DNA of 26,536 nt from a virus, in the IMG/VR virus record IMGVR_UViG_3300009481_002821, positions 1-26,536 of that record; one strand, given 5' to 3'. The notes under the pieces were generated by a model. That model was not told the origin of the DNA, did not search any database, and saw nothing but the letters and a program-made list of their open reading frames with translations. Positions 6,778-15,067 of the stretch are shown here, in pieces. Made by a program: the position numbers and the translations under genes. The stretch's first letter is position 1. Each line of letters opens with the position of its first letter.

Positions 6778-8001
6778 GTGGAAAGTTACGGATTTATTGA
6801 GTCTGGAATAATATTTGGAATAGATAGTTTAACAACATTAAAGCAATTAAAATACACCCCTAAAGATTTTTCAGTGCATTCTGAAGCATTGGATTTTTTA
6901 CTTGATTACTATGATGGATATTCTGAGTTTCCATCATCAGGACTTTTGTCAGAAAAGTTTCCCGATTTAGATTCAACTGCGATTGATTCATCGTTAGACT
7001 ATTGTTTAAATGCTTTTCGTAAGCAAGTCATTTATCGTAATGTAGTTGATGTAATTAATACCCATAAAAATCGTTTAACTGATGACCCTGAGTCGGTTAT
7101 TGGTTCATATTTAGAAGGTCTTGAGAAAATAACACTTCAGCATGATGATGATTTACTTCTTTATGATAGTGGTACAGAAGACCGTTTAGAGGATTATAGG
7201 CATAAGAAATCTCAACGCTCTAGTAAATTTGGTATTATAGGTATACCGACCCCATTTAAAAGCATTAATAATTCTGGTGTTGGTATGCAACCCGGAGAGG
7301 TTTATTCGGTTTTTGCTAGACCCTCTGTTGGTAAAACATGGATGTGCTGTAAGTTTGCTACAACTGCTGCTATGTGTGGATATAAAACCTTATTTGTATC
7401 AGCAGAAATGCCAGTAAAAGAAATCATGATGCGATTAGACGTACTTACTGCCAATGCTATGAAGTATAAATTTACCCATGATAGTTTACGAACTGGTCAG
7501 GGTTTAGATGAAGAATCTTATAAGGACTTTTTATCTAAGGTTAATCAAGAGAACATGTTTGTTTGTGATTCTATAGACCAATCTACTGTTAGTATAGCTG
7601 GTATTTCTAGTTTGGTTCGTAAACATAAGCCTGATTTGATTGTTTTAGATAACATAGACCTTGTAGGTGTAAACACATCTGGTAATCAAGCCCTATGGGA
7701 AAAGATGCACTCATTATTTTATGGTATGAAGAATATATGTACTGTTAATAAATGTGCTTGTATTATTTCTACACAAGCCAATAAGGGTGGATTTGATGTC
7801 TTTGCTCCACCTCAAGCTCATCATGTGGCTTTTGGTGATGCTTTAATTCGTGCTTCAGATGTCGCTTTCTCTATGTTTTGTGTAGAAGATAATATAGGGA
7901 AGAGGATGCTCCAATTTCAAAAATTCCGTAACAGTAGTTTAACTAATGATACTGTAACTTTAGATTGGAATGTAAATATAGGTTTGGTAAAAGAGGAATA
8001 A
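6778..8001 (+). CDS. DnaB-like replicative helicase
   Basis: The 407-residue product is a RecA-fold, DnaB-like hexameric helicase. The smaller N-terminal part (about 1-120) is helical. The ATPase core begins around 150, with Walker A ARPSVGKT (180-187), VSAEMP (208-212), Walker B LIVLD (287-291) and IISTQ with the sensor Gln (329-333). The start is GTG with a weak upstream signal. A nearby ATG at 6764 is in another frame and closes after 15 codons. It is followed by the primase and SSB-like genes, so the 5'-3' helicase, primase and SSB-like protein form one replisome block. Confidence 0.93.
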   Translation: MESYGFIESGIIFGIDSLTTLKQLKYTPKDFSVHSEALDFLLDYYDGYSEFPSSGLLSEKFPDLDSTAIDSSLDYCLNAFRKQVIYRNVVDVINTHKNRLTDDPESVIGSYLEGLEKITLQHDDDLLLYDSGTEDRLEDYRHKKSQRSSKFGIIGIPTPFKSINNSGVGMQPGEVYSVFARPSVGKTWMCCKFATTAAMCGYKTLFVSAEMPVKEIMMRLDVLTANAMKYKFTHDSLRTGQGLDEESYKDFLSKVNQENMFVCDSIDQSTVSIAGISSLVRKHKPDLIVLDNIDLVGVNTSGNQALWEKMHSLFYGMKNICTVNKCACIISTQANKGGFDVFAPPQAHHVAFGDALIRASDVAFSMFCVEDNIGKRMLQFQKFRNSSLTNDTVTLDWNVNIGLVKEE

Positions 8002-8004
8002 GTC

Positions 8005-8033
8005 TTGTTTTATTTTGGAATATACAGTATAAT
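8005..8033 (+). promoter_or_regulatory. Promoter ahead of the primase gene
   Basis: TTGTTT (8005-8010), a 17-base spacer, then a perfect TATAAT (8028-8033). Transcription would start near 8040, giving a leader of under 20 bases before the primase ATG. It begins four bases after the helicase stop, so primase and downstream genes can be expressed separately. Confidence 0.65.
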
Positions 8034-8056
8034 ACTATAAATAAAATTGATAATTG

Positions 8057-8944
8057 ATGATTGATAAAATTATGAGAGATTGGGGAAAGGCATTAATAGA
8101 GGCAGGATTTGATGTTCCTAATGATAAGGTTCAATTCAATATATCCTGTCCGTTTCATGGCCCTGATAAACACCCATCCTTATCTGTAAATTTAAGTTTA
8201 GGGAAGTGGATTTGTCACACTGGTTGTGGTAGTGGTTCCCTCGCTGGACTCCTCTCTAATTATTTGGATATTAGTCTTTTATCTGCTGAACGATTAGCTT
8301 TTGATGATTCTATTAAAGACATAGAATTTTTTGATGTATCGGAAGAAGCTTCTGATATTCCGATTCCAGAAATTGATATCCCTTATGATTTTTCATCTGT
8401 TCCAGAATGGATTTTTGATAGGGGTTTTACAAAAGCTTCTCTTAAAAAGTGGAACTGCGGTATTAATTTAGAACGAGGTTCGTTAGTAATTCCAGTAAAG
8501 GATGAAAAGTCTAGGAATATTGGGTGGATAGAACGACATAGACCATCATCTAATTTTAGATACCAATATTCTACAGGATTACCTAAAAGTAAAATTTTGT
8601 TTGGGTTGCCTCAATCTAAAATACACGATAAGAATTATTTATGTATTACTGAAGGAGCCTTGGATTGCATGTGGCTAGACCAGAATGGTTTTCCAAGTGT
8701 AGCACTTTTAGGTGTATTCTTATCAAATAGGCAAAAAGAATTGATTAAAACTATAGGAGTAAGTGAAATAATATTATGTTTGGATAATGATGAAGCAGGA
8801 ATGAAAGCAACCGAATATGTTAATCGAGAAATGAGGCAATTTTGTCCTGTTAGTAGAATAACATTAGAGGGTGTTAAAGATGTTCAAGACGTTAGAGATT
8901 ACACACAATTGAATCAAATTTTAAATGATAGGACGGTACTATAA
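8057..8944 (+). CDS. DnaG-like primase, short form
   Basis: The product (295 residues from ATG) makes RNA primers for lagging-strand synthesis. A CHC2-type zinc finger lies at C31-x2-H34 ... C53-x3-C57. A TOPRIM fold follows, with the catalytic Glu at E199 (ITEGALDCMW) and the metal-binding pair D243/D245 (LCLDNDEAG). At about half the length of cellular DnaG it lacks a C-terminal helicase-binding domain, as in many phage primases. A TTG at 8054 or an ATG at 8072 are alternative starts; none has a clear ribosome binding site. Confidence 0.92.
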   Translation: MIDKIMRDWGKALIEAGFDVPNDKVQFNISCPFHGPDKHPSLSVNLSLGKWICHTGCGSGSLAGLLSNYLDISLLSAERLAFDDSIKDIEFFDVSEEASDIPIPEIDIPYDFSSVPEWIFDRGFTKASLKKWNCGINLERGSLVIPVKDEKSRNIGWIERHRPSSNFRYQYSTGLPKSKILFGLPQSKIHDKNYLCITEGALDCMWLDQNGFPSVALLGVFLSNRQKELIKTIGVSEIILCLDNDEAGMKATEYVNREMRQFCPVSRITLEGVKDVQDVRDYTQLNQILNDRTVL

Positions 8945-8945
8945 A

Positions 8946-9731
8946 ATGGCTGGAATAGGTAAAATATCGCAACGGCGAAGGGACACTCTTAGTACTTTTA
9001 CTGGTGGAAGAGAAGTCTTTCTGAGAGATGGGGACCAAGTTTTGTTGTCTATCGTACCAACAGGTGACGATGATGATGAGCGGTTAACTGATTTTTGGAG
9101 ACATGCTGTTCAGACTCAGACTAATGAAGGTACTACTAGATGGACATATTCGCTATGTGGGAAATCGGTAGATAAATACTGTGATGTGTGTGCTAGTGGT
9201 CAAAGGGCGCAACATAGGTTTGCTTTTTGGGCATACGTGTATCATATACTACACTCTGAAAGAAGCAATGATTCGTGGACTGAGGTAAAGAGCAAGGCTG
9301 GTTCGGATTCTCAGTATAAAGAAGAAGTTAATGGTTTCCGAATGTTTAGTCAGGGATTCGGTCAACGAGATTATCTGTGGAATCAGGTAGTTGATATCTA
9401 TGAAGAAAACGGTAATCTTAATGATAAAGTAGTTCGTGTTAGACGTAGAGGTTCGGGTATGCAAGACACTAATTACTCGATTCAAGTAACTAATACTGCT
9501 ACTAAAATTCCTCAAGAATCTACTGACGAGATGGAAGAATTAGGAAACGCCATAACTTTCTTCATTGATAGAGAAGAAAATTCTACCTTTAATGGTAATG
9601 GGAATACTAGTTCTAACGGTACAACTGCTACTAAAGCCGTTTCGTTAGATGATGACACTGTTTCTGAATCTTCGGATAGCCCATCTGTTGAAACCTTAGA
9701 TGAGTTATTTGATAAGGATGCATTGTTTTAG
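8946..9731 (+). CDS. Single-stranded DNA-binding protein (putative)
   Basis: The product (261 residues) sits directly after the primase. The body is basic and aromatic, with a paired-Cys element (LCGKSVDKYCDVCAS), as in zinc-containing T4 gp32-like SSBs. A low-complexity Asn/Gly/Ser/Thr linker follows (about residues 215-235), then a strongly acidic tail ending LDELFDKDALF, the usual shape of SSB tails that recruit replication partners. The ATG at 8946 follows the primase stop by one base, with AGGA upstream. An ATG at 8925 would overlap the primase. Assignment rests on architecture and context, not a diagnostic OB-fold motif. Confidence 0.72.
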   Translation: MAGIGKISQRRRDTLSTFTGGREVFLRDGDQVLLSIVPTGDDDDERLTDFWRHAVQTQTNEGTTRWTYSLCGKSVDKYCDVCASGQRAQHRFAFWAYVYHILHSERSNDSWTEVKSKAGSDSQYKEEVNGFRMFSQGFGQRDYLWNQVVDIYEENGNLNDKVVRVRRRGSGMQDTNYSIQVTNTATKIPQESTDEMEELGNAITFFIDREENSTFNGNGNTSSNGTTATKAVSLDDDTVSESSDSPSVETLDELFDKDALF

Positions 9732-9733
9732 GA

Positions 9734-10399
9734 ATGTCTGCTAGGAGAAGGAGAGGAGTAGGTTATTCAGAAACTCTGTTAGAGGGTGGGTACTGTTTAT
9801 GGTTAGGGTTTCGTATTAAAGCTAGTGATTATCAGAATCTTCCCCTCTCCAATTCCTTTTTAAAAGAAAGGGCTTTGGGTGGTCATATGGGTACTATAGT
9901 TGAAGCTGGATTGTTCGGTGCGGAAGTCGAATTTTCAGTTTCTTATGGAAGAAAAGATATAGTTAATTTATGTCTAGATGTTTCCGAATTGTTGCCATTG
10001 ACCAAAGAAGAAGCAACGGAATTACTAATAAAACATATAGATGAAGGAGAATCATCAGTGAGTACGCAAACACATACAAAGAAAAGTTCAACATATAAGT
10101 GTTCGGAGAGAGGATGTTCGCATGTATCTCCATCTCCACAGGGGTTAGGAACACATAAGGTCAGGACACATAAACTTCAATCTCAAAGGGGAGTTCGCAA
10201 AGTAGCGATAACTTCTACTAGAAAGGCTACGTCTGGAAGAACCACTTCTGGAAGGTCTACTTCTACTTCCGTATCGACAGTATCTAGTTGGAAATCACAG
10301 CATGATGCTTTATTGAGGAAGTATAATCGGTTATCTACTAGATATAATTCGTTAGTAGGGTCTTTAAGGAAAATTAGTACTCAATATACTTCTGTATAG
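9734..10399 (+). CDS. C2H2 zinc-finger protein of unknown function
   Basis: The product (221 residues) has three parts. The N-terminal part (about 1-105) starts with a basic SARRRRG patch and a folded-looking domain with no family I recognise. A classical-looking zinc finger follows, C123-x4-C128-x12-H141-x4-H146. The C-terminal region is Ser/Thr/Arg-rich and low complexity (about 155-185), followed by a probable coiled coil (about 187-215). Classical C2H2 fingers are uncommon in phage proteins. Position between the SSB-like gene and the polymerase, with only two bases after the SSB-like stop, suggests a DNA-related role. A terminator-like hairpin follows it. Confidence 0.75.
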   Translation: MSARRRRGVGYSETLLEGGYCLWLGFRIKASDYQNLPLSNSFLKERALGGHMGTIVEAGLFGAEVEFSVSYGRKDIVNLCLDVSELLPLTKEEATELLIKHIDEGESSVSTQTHTKKSSTYKCSERGCSHVSPSPQGLGTHKVRTHKLQSQRGVRKVAITSTRKATSGRTTSGRSTSTSVSTVSSWKSQHDALLRKYNRLSTRYNSLVGSLRKISTQYTSV

Positions 10400-10428
10400 T
10401 GGGTCAATACACGTTATTTATTTTGAGG

Positions 10429-10462
10429 TTGGGAGCGTACCAGTATAAACGCTCCCAATTTC
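10429..10462 (+). terminator. Hairpin, likely terminator, before the polymerase gene
   Basis: TTGGGAGCGT (10429-10438) and ACGCTCCCAA (10449-10458) form a perfect 10-base stem with a 10-base loop. The following TTTCATC is only weakly T-rich, so it may be a leaky terminator or an mRNA-stabilising or processing hairpin ahead of the polymerase gene at 10480. Confidence 0.6.
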
Positions 10463-10479
10463 ATCTATAGGTTTATATT

Positions 10480-12252
10480 ATGACTGATGTAGTTAATTAT
10501 TCTTATGAAGAATTAAGTAATATATTTAAGCAACAAAGATATATAGCTGTTGATACAGAAACTACAGGTTTGCATTGGTGGCGTACTGAAGTTTGTGTAG
10601 TTTCTTTTGCGTGGTCTGATGGTTCTACTGCTTTATGGGTTCCAAAAGAGGAGCGTAGACCAGATAGTCCGATGGCAAGGTTATTAACTGAATTATTTGA
10701 TTGTCCTACAAATAGAACCGTATTTTGGAATGCTAAATTTGATTTCCATCAGATAAGAAGTACGTTTGGTGTTGAGCCAAAATCATGGGATTGTTTTCAT
10801 GATGCTATGATTATGTGCCATTTATTAGACGAGAATAGACGTATGGCACTCAAGATTAGGGTTAAGGAAGATTTAGGAATTGAGCCTGTAGAAGAGAAGC
10901 AATTAAAGCTTCATATGCGTAGAAATAAGTTAAGTACTTATGATGAAATTCCATTAGATATTCTTCTTCCCTATGCTGTTAAAGATGCTGAATTTACATT
11001 AACTTTTTATGCAAATTATTTTTCTGATATACGTGATAATTTCTTAGAGGTTTATGACCTAGAGAGAAAATCTTTACTTGTTTTAATGGAAATGGAACGT
11101 CATGGTGTTTTAATAGATAGACCCTATTTAGAAGGTGTTCAAGAGCAATTATTAGTTGAATTAGATGAGTTAGATTTATCTATTAAAAATTTGGTTGGGG
11201 ATGAATTAAATATAAATTCTCCTAGACAACTTGCCGATTATTTCTTCCGAAAAGAAGGGTTAGCACCTATAAAAATGGGTAAGAATCATGAAAGTGTTGA
11301 TGTTTCTGTTTTAGAGCAATTAAAACATCCATTAGCTGAACAGTTAGTTAGTTATAGAAAGAAATTCAAGCTTGCTAATACTTATGTTGCTCCGATGTTG
11401 GAGATGTTAGATGATAATGGTAGGTTACATTGTTCTTATAATCAGGTAGGGGCTAAAACAGGCCGAATGTCTTGCTCTGACCCCAACTTACAAAATATAC
11501 CTAGTGATAGAGAAACCTCATTAATTCGTAGGGCGTTTGTTTCAGATACCGGAATGGTGTTCTTTGATTATTCTGGAATGGAAGCTAGGGTTTTTGCTCA
11601 TTATTGTAATGATACTAAATTGTTAAATGCTTATAATGAAAATTTAGACCCTTATACTATGGTTGGGGCTTCGATATTTGATATGCCTTATGATGAGGTA
11701 GTGTCCAAACTTGAAGCAGGGGATGAAGAAGCTAAACATATACGATATGTCGGTAAGACTACTTTCTTATCTACTATTTATGGTGTAGGTAGGAAAAGAT
11801 TATCTGGTCAACTAGAAGTATCTATGGAAGAAGCACAGTCATTTTTAAAGAGCTTTTTCAATCTTTATCCGAAGATTCGACCGTTTATTCGTACTATTAG
11901 TGACCAAGCTAAAGTTAATGGGCATATTACAACTTTGGCTGGTAGATATAGACGTTTGGAATTTCAAGATAATTACAAGGCTGTGAATGCCTTAATACAG
12001 GGAACTGCTACTGGAGATATGTTGAAAGCATCATTGATTAAAACTCATGAGGCATTGAAAGATACAGGTGGAAGTCTCTCACTTGTTATTCATGATGAAG
12101 TTTCAATTGAGGGATTACCCGATGAAGGCATTCCTGTGATAAAATCAATACTAGAAGATTTTAAAGGGTTTAATGTTCCGATACCAGTTGATGTTAGTAT
12201 TTCAGAATATTCATGGGCAGATAAAAAAGAAATTTTTAATTATGGAGCATAG
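10480..12252 (+). CDS. polA: Family A DNA polymerase with 3'-5' exonuclease
   Basis: The 590-residue replicative polymerase has a proofreading exonuclease in its first third: Exo I D25-x-E27 (DTETTGL), Exo II NAKFDFHQ with D88, Exo III Y165-x3-D169. The polymerase domain has motif A DYSGMEAR (D362), motif B R421-x3-K425...Y433-G434 and motif C HDE (537-539). There is no 5'-3' exonuclease domain, as is usual for phage family A enzymes. The motif B position equivalent to E. coli Phe762 is Leu429, a variant discussed in viral ecology as a fidelity and lifestyle marker. It sits downstream of the helicase/primase/SSB block and upstream of recA. Confidence 0.96.
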   Translation: MTDVVNYSYEELSNIFKQQRYIAVDTETTGLHWWRTEVCVVSFAWSDGSTALWVPKEERRPDSPMARLLTELFDCPTNRTVFWNAKFDFHQIRSTFGVEPKSWDCFHDAMIMCHLLDENRRMALKIRVKEDLGIEPVEEKQLKLHMRRNKLSTYDEIPLDILLPYAVKDAEFTLTFYANYFSDIRDNFLEVYDLERKSLLVLMEMERHGVLIDRPYLEGVQEQLLVELDELDLSIKNLVGDELNINSPRQLADYFFRKEGLAPIKMGKNHESVDVSVLEQLKHPLAEQLVSYRKKFKLANTYVAPMLEMLDDNGRLHCSYNQVGAKTGRMSCSDPNLQNIPSDRETSLIRRAFVSDTGMVFFDYSGMEARVFAHYCNDTKLLNAYNENLDPYTMVGASIFDMPYDEVVSKLEAGDEEAKHIRYVGKTTFLSTIYGVGRKRLSGQLEVSMEEAQSFLKSFFNLYPKIRPFIRTISDQAKVNGHITTLAGRYRRLEFQDNYKAVNALIQGTATGDMLKASLIKTHEALKDTGGSLSLVIHDEVSIEGLPDEGIPVIKSILEDFKGFNVPIPVDVSISEYSWADKKEIFNYGA

Positions 12253-12258
12253 TAAAGA

Positions 12259-12480
12259 ATGGCTAAGATATCACAAGGTTTAAGTTTTACATTTAGGGTA
12301 GGACAGGCATCTAATCAATATTGTAAGGTTAATATAGAGGTGTCAGAAATTGATACTGAGTTACCTTTAGATGAACAGATTAAGAAAGTTGACGATACTT
12401 TAGATGTTGTGTGGAACCATATGCGAGAGAGAATTGATAATCAAATTGATGAAGTTTTGAAAGAACAGGAGTCTGATTAA
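12259..12480 (+). CDS. Small hypothetical protein between polymerase and recA
   Basis: The product (73 residues) is acidic, with an N-terminal beta-like stretch (LSFTFRVG) and a helical C-terminus (WNHMRERIDNQIDEVLKEQ). I know of no function. A GGAG signal lies 11 bases upstream of the ATG. It ends directly against the recA start, so it is probably coexpressed. It may be an accessory factor of replication or recombination, by position only. Confidence 0.68.
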   Translation: MAKISQGLSFTFRVGQASNQYCKVNIEVSEIDTELPLDEQIKKVDDTLDVVWNHMRERIDNQIDEVLKEQESD

Positions 12481-13449
12481 ATGGCACGACCACGAAAAAA
12501 GAAAGATGAAACTACCCCATTAACTTTAGATGAGTTAGGGTCTAAATATGGGGATGTTCTTAGTATGGGTTCTTCAGATGCGTTTGAATATGAACGTATT
12601 TCATTTGGTATACCTGCTTTAGATAAATTGTTGGGTGGTGGTATACCTAAGAAACGATTAACTCTTTTAACAGGTCAATCTAATGCTGGAAAATCTTATT
12701 TAGCATCTCAGGCAGTAGTTAATGTTCAGAAATCCGGTGGTACAACTGTATGGCTTGATTCAGAAATGAGTTGGGATAGGGAGTGGATGCAGAAATGTGG
12801 TGTGGATACGGATAATATTTTATTAGCACAACCCCTTACTGGAGAGGATGCATTTGATACAGTTAGGGATTTAATGATTGATGGAGTAGATTTAATAGTA
12901 TTAGACTCTATTGCTGGTTTGGTTCCTTCTGCTGTTCATGATGAGGACTTTAGTTATAATCCTATGGCTTGGCAAGCAAGATTAATAAATACGTCTTTAC
13001 CCAGACTATTTCCTCATTTTAAGCATGGGTCTGCATTGGTAGTTATTAATCAAGTTCGTAGTAGTATGGGGCCAGTAGCATTGGATGCAATGCCGGGTGG
13101 GGTTGGACAAGTATTTTTCTCTCATATGATTTTACAGGCTAAACGGTCTGGATGGATTGAGGAGAATAAAGAGAAAGTCGGTTTTGATATAGAAGTTAGG
13201 TTACGAAAATCAAAAGCTGGTGGCACTCCATTTAATTCTTGCACTGTTCCATTTAGGCTTGATGGTGGGTTTGATATTATTGAGACTTGGATACGTGAAG
13301 CCTTAGATATGGGGCTAGTTAAACAGTCAGGACCGTGGTATGAATTACCAGACTTAAATGAGAAATTAATGGGGTTAAACAATGTGAAAAATTATTATAT
13401 AGAGAACCCCGATAAATTTGATTTATTAAAGGATAATGTTGGTGACTAA
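12481..13449 (+). CDS. recA: RecA-family recombinase
   Basis: The 322-residue product forms filaments on single-stranded DNA and drives strand exchange. The Walker A motif is GQSNAGKS (65-72), Walker B is LIVLDS (138-143), and PMAWQARLINTSLPRLF and VVINQVRSSMG carry the loop regions expected for RecA/UvsX proteins. It lacks the long C-terminal extension of bacterial RecA. It starts immediately after the preceding stop with AGGAG (12467-12471) as ribosome binding site, and overlaps the next gene by 14 bases. With the downstream nucleases it forms a recombination module. Confidence 0.93.
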   Translation: MARPRKKKDETTPLTLDELGSKYGDVLSMGSSDAFEYERISFGIPALDKLLGGGIPKKRLTLLTGQSNAGKSYLASQAVVNVQKSGGTTVWLDSEMSWDREWMQKCGVDTDNILLAQPLTGEDAFDTVRDLMIDGVDLIVLDSIAGLVPSAVHDEDFSYNPMAWQARLINTSLPRLFPHFKHGSALVVINQVRSSMGPVALDAMPGGVGQVFFSHMILQAKRSGWIEENKEKVGFDIEVRLRKSKAGGTPFNSCTVPFRLDGGFDIIETWIREALDMGLVKQSGPWYELPDLNEKLMGLNNVKNYYIENPDKFDLLKDNVGD

Positions 13450-13756
13450 TAATAAAGAAATGGCTTTAATAGATATTGGAAATTTTCTTCCAGAAGAAAC
13501 GGTTTTGGATACTTTATTAACACAGTTTTTTGAATATACTGAGAAAGACCCTGACTCTATTAATTTAAGGGATGATGTCTTAGCTCTTGGTATTGGATAT
13601 CAGACAGTAAGAGTATTCTCTTATTTGTCTGAATTACTGTCTAAAGAACCATTTGGTAACTTGACAGGTAAGGAGTTGTCTGAGACTATTCATTATAGTA
13701 TAAAATACTTTAATGCTAGATTAGATAAGGAAGGTAGAGATTATGATAACTTATGA
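13436..13756 (+). CDS. Hypothetical helical protein after recA
   Basis: The product (about 106 residues) is acidic and helical with no recognised domain. Start choice is uncertain: ATG 13436 overlaps recA but is only 2 bases from AAAGGA (13428-13433); GTG 13442 is a better-spaced start (8 bases); ATG 13460 is a third option. The 3' end overlaps the next gene by 14 bases. Its place in the recA operon suggests a link to recombination or replication, without direct evidence. Confidence 0.62.
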   Translation: MLVTNNKEMALIDIGNFLPEETVLDTLLTQFFEYTEKDPDSINLRDDVLALGIGYQTVRVFSYLSELLSKEPFGNLTGKELSETIHYSIKYFNARLDKEGRDYDNL

Positions 13757-14096
13757 ATATAAAGGTATAGATTTATCATCATTGGGTGGCCTTGACTCAG
13801 TTGTTGGTGCGTTCAATGAGCAAGGGGCTATTGGATGGGAGCTTGTATCTGTATTAGGTGGTATAGGCTACTTTAAACGTGCTTCTAATAATGGGTTTGG
13901 TGGGGCAGATACAATAGATGATACTGAGTCTAACGATGCTAGTATGACTATTATAACTACATCGCATCCTGCTGGTGAAGAAGTTGCTACAGAACCTCAA
14001 AAACGTAGGGTTGGAAGGCCACCGAAGGTTGATAGAACTGTTGGGGTTATAATGGCAGAAGACACCATTATGCCTTCTCCAGAAAGCCTATCGTAG
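13743..14096 (+). CDS. DUF4177-like domain with C-terminal AT hook
   Basis: The product (117 residues) joins two elements. The N-terminal half has the GWELVSVLGGIGYFKR pattern of the small DUF4177 domain (about residues 3-46). An acidic Ser/Thr linker then leads to an AT hook, KRRVGRPPK (87-95), with GRP core. The architecture suggests a DNA-tethered small domain. Its role is unknown. It is the second AT-hook protein in this window (the first is at 1337-1744) and lies inside the recombination block. Confidence 0.7.
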   Translation: MITYEYKGIDLSSLGGLDSVVGAFNEQGAIGWELVSVLGGIGYFKRASNNGFGGADTIDDTESNDASMTIITTSHPAGEEVATEPQKRRVGRPPKVDRTVGVIMAEDTIMPSPESLS

Positions 14097-14097
14097 C

Positions 14098-14388
14098 TTG
14101 AAGCCACGAGATTTCACAGTTCAAGAAAATCATATAGCTGATATACTATCTGATTTAGGGTTACGCTATGAACAGCAATACTCTATTGGTTCAAGGACTG
14201 TTGATTTTTATTTACCTGAGATGAATAGTGTTATAGAGGCTGATGGTGTCTACGGTCATCTGAGAAAAGCCGATAGAAAACGAGATTCAGAATTACTAAG
14301 TTTGGGTATTTGTGATATTTATCATATACGAGATTTAACTAAGCCCAATATTCTTAATACATTGGTAGGTTTATTTTGTCAGGAATAA
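14098..14388 (+). CDS. DUF559/Vsr-like PD-(D/E)XK endonuclease
   Basis: The product (96 residues, TTG start) has the compact core of DUF559 and very-short-patch-repair-like nucleases. An early Glu (E10) and the LGLRYEQQYSIG segment precede VDFYLPE (D36), then VIEADGVYGH (E47, D49, H54) and a basic KADRKRDSELL helix. It probably cuts DNA, perhaps at mismatches, nicks or branches. The target is unknown. The start lacks a strong ribosome binding site, and the 3' end overlaps the next nuclease gene by 13 bases, pointing to coordinate expression of the two. Confidence 0.75.
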   Translation: MKPRDFTVQENHIADILSDLGLRYEQQYSIGSRTVDFYLPEMNSVIEADGVYGHLRKADRKRDSELLSLGICDIYHIRDLTKPNILNTLVGLFCQE

Positions 14389-15062
14389 AATCAATTTTAC
14401 GTCAGAGGGAACATAAAGAACCCTTAACAACAAAACATGATGATTGGTTGGTTAAAGAGATTGATAGACATTTAACATCAACATCTGAACAACGTACACC
14501 CTCTAAAGGTATTTTTTACCCCTCATTTTTAGGGTCTACTTGTGATAGATTGTTGTATTTACATTACAATGGTTTATTGCCAAATCAGAAATTTGAACCC
14601 AAGACATTACGAATTTTTTCTCATGGACATGCTACTGAGAATAGGTACAAAGATATATTTTCTAAGATGAGGATTTTATTGGGTGATGAGGTTCAAGCTC
14701 GTTATGATAATCCATGTATTCATGGAAGGGCTGATTTTATCTTGAATTTACCTGAGTTTGGAAGAACTATCATTGAGCTTAAAACTATTAACGAGAGAGG
14801 GTTTTCTAATTTAAGTGTCCCTAAATCAGACCATGCGACTCAAATTCAAATATATTTAAATGTGTTGAATATAGATAATGGGTTTGTTCTTTATGAATGT
14901 AAGAATGACCAACAACTTAAAGCATTTCATATTAAGCGTTCTTCTTCAGAGTGGGAAGGAATTTTAAATAGGTGTATTAAGATACAGAATATGTTAGAGG
15001 TTCCAAAGATATCAGCTATTACTCATGATAAATGGTGTAATTGTTTGAATGTAAAAGAGTGA
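14376..15062 (+). CDS. Cas4/RecB-like PD-(D/E)XK exonuclease
   Basis: The product (228 residues, TTG start) has the RecB-family nuclease layout: HGRAD with D120, IIELKT with E134 and K136, and the downstream QIQIYL motif with Q156. An N-terminal Cys (C56, STCDRLLY) and a C-terminal pair (C221, C223) resemble the positions of cluster-binding Cys in Cas4/AddB-type enzymes, but with three obvious Cys a classical 4Fe-4S site is not clearly complete. It probably resects DNA ends next to RecA. This is not evidence of a CRISPR system; none is present here. Confidence 0.82.
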   Translation: MSGIKSILRQREHKEPLTTKHDDWLVKEIDRHLTSTSEQRTPSKGIFYPSFLGSTCDRLLYLHYNGLLPNQKFEPKTLRIFSHGHATENRYKDIFSKMRILLGDEVQARYDNPCIHGRADFILNLPEFGRTIIELKTINERGFSNLSVPKSDHATQIQIYLNVLNIDNGFVLYECKNDQQLKAFHIKRSSSEWEGILNRCIKIQNMLEVPKISAITHDKWCNCLNVKE

Positions 15063-15067
15063 GATAA

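Noticed and set aside
6764-6811. ATG at 6764 as start of the helicase
   Set aside because: It is in a different frame and closes after 15 codons. The GTG at 6778 opens the helicase frame.
8036-8043. TATAAATA, identical to the T4-type late promoter core
   Set aside because: It precedes the primase, an early-type gene, and the same string occurs by chance inside the small terminase gene near 18174. A good sigma-70-type promoter explains the site better.
14376-15062. Cas4-like nuclease as a sign of a CRISPR system
   Set aside because: No repeats or spacers and no other cas genes are present. Cas4/RecB-like nucleases are common in phage recombination modules.
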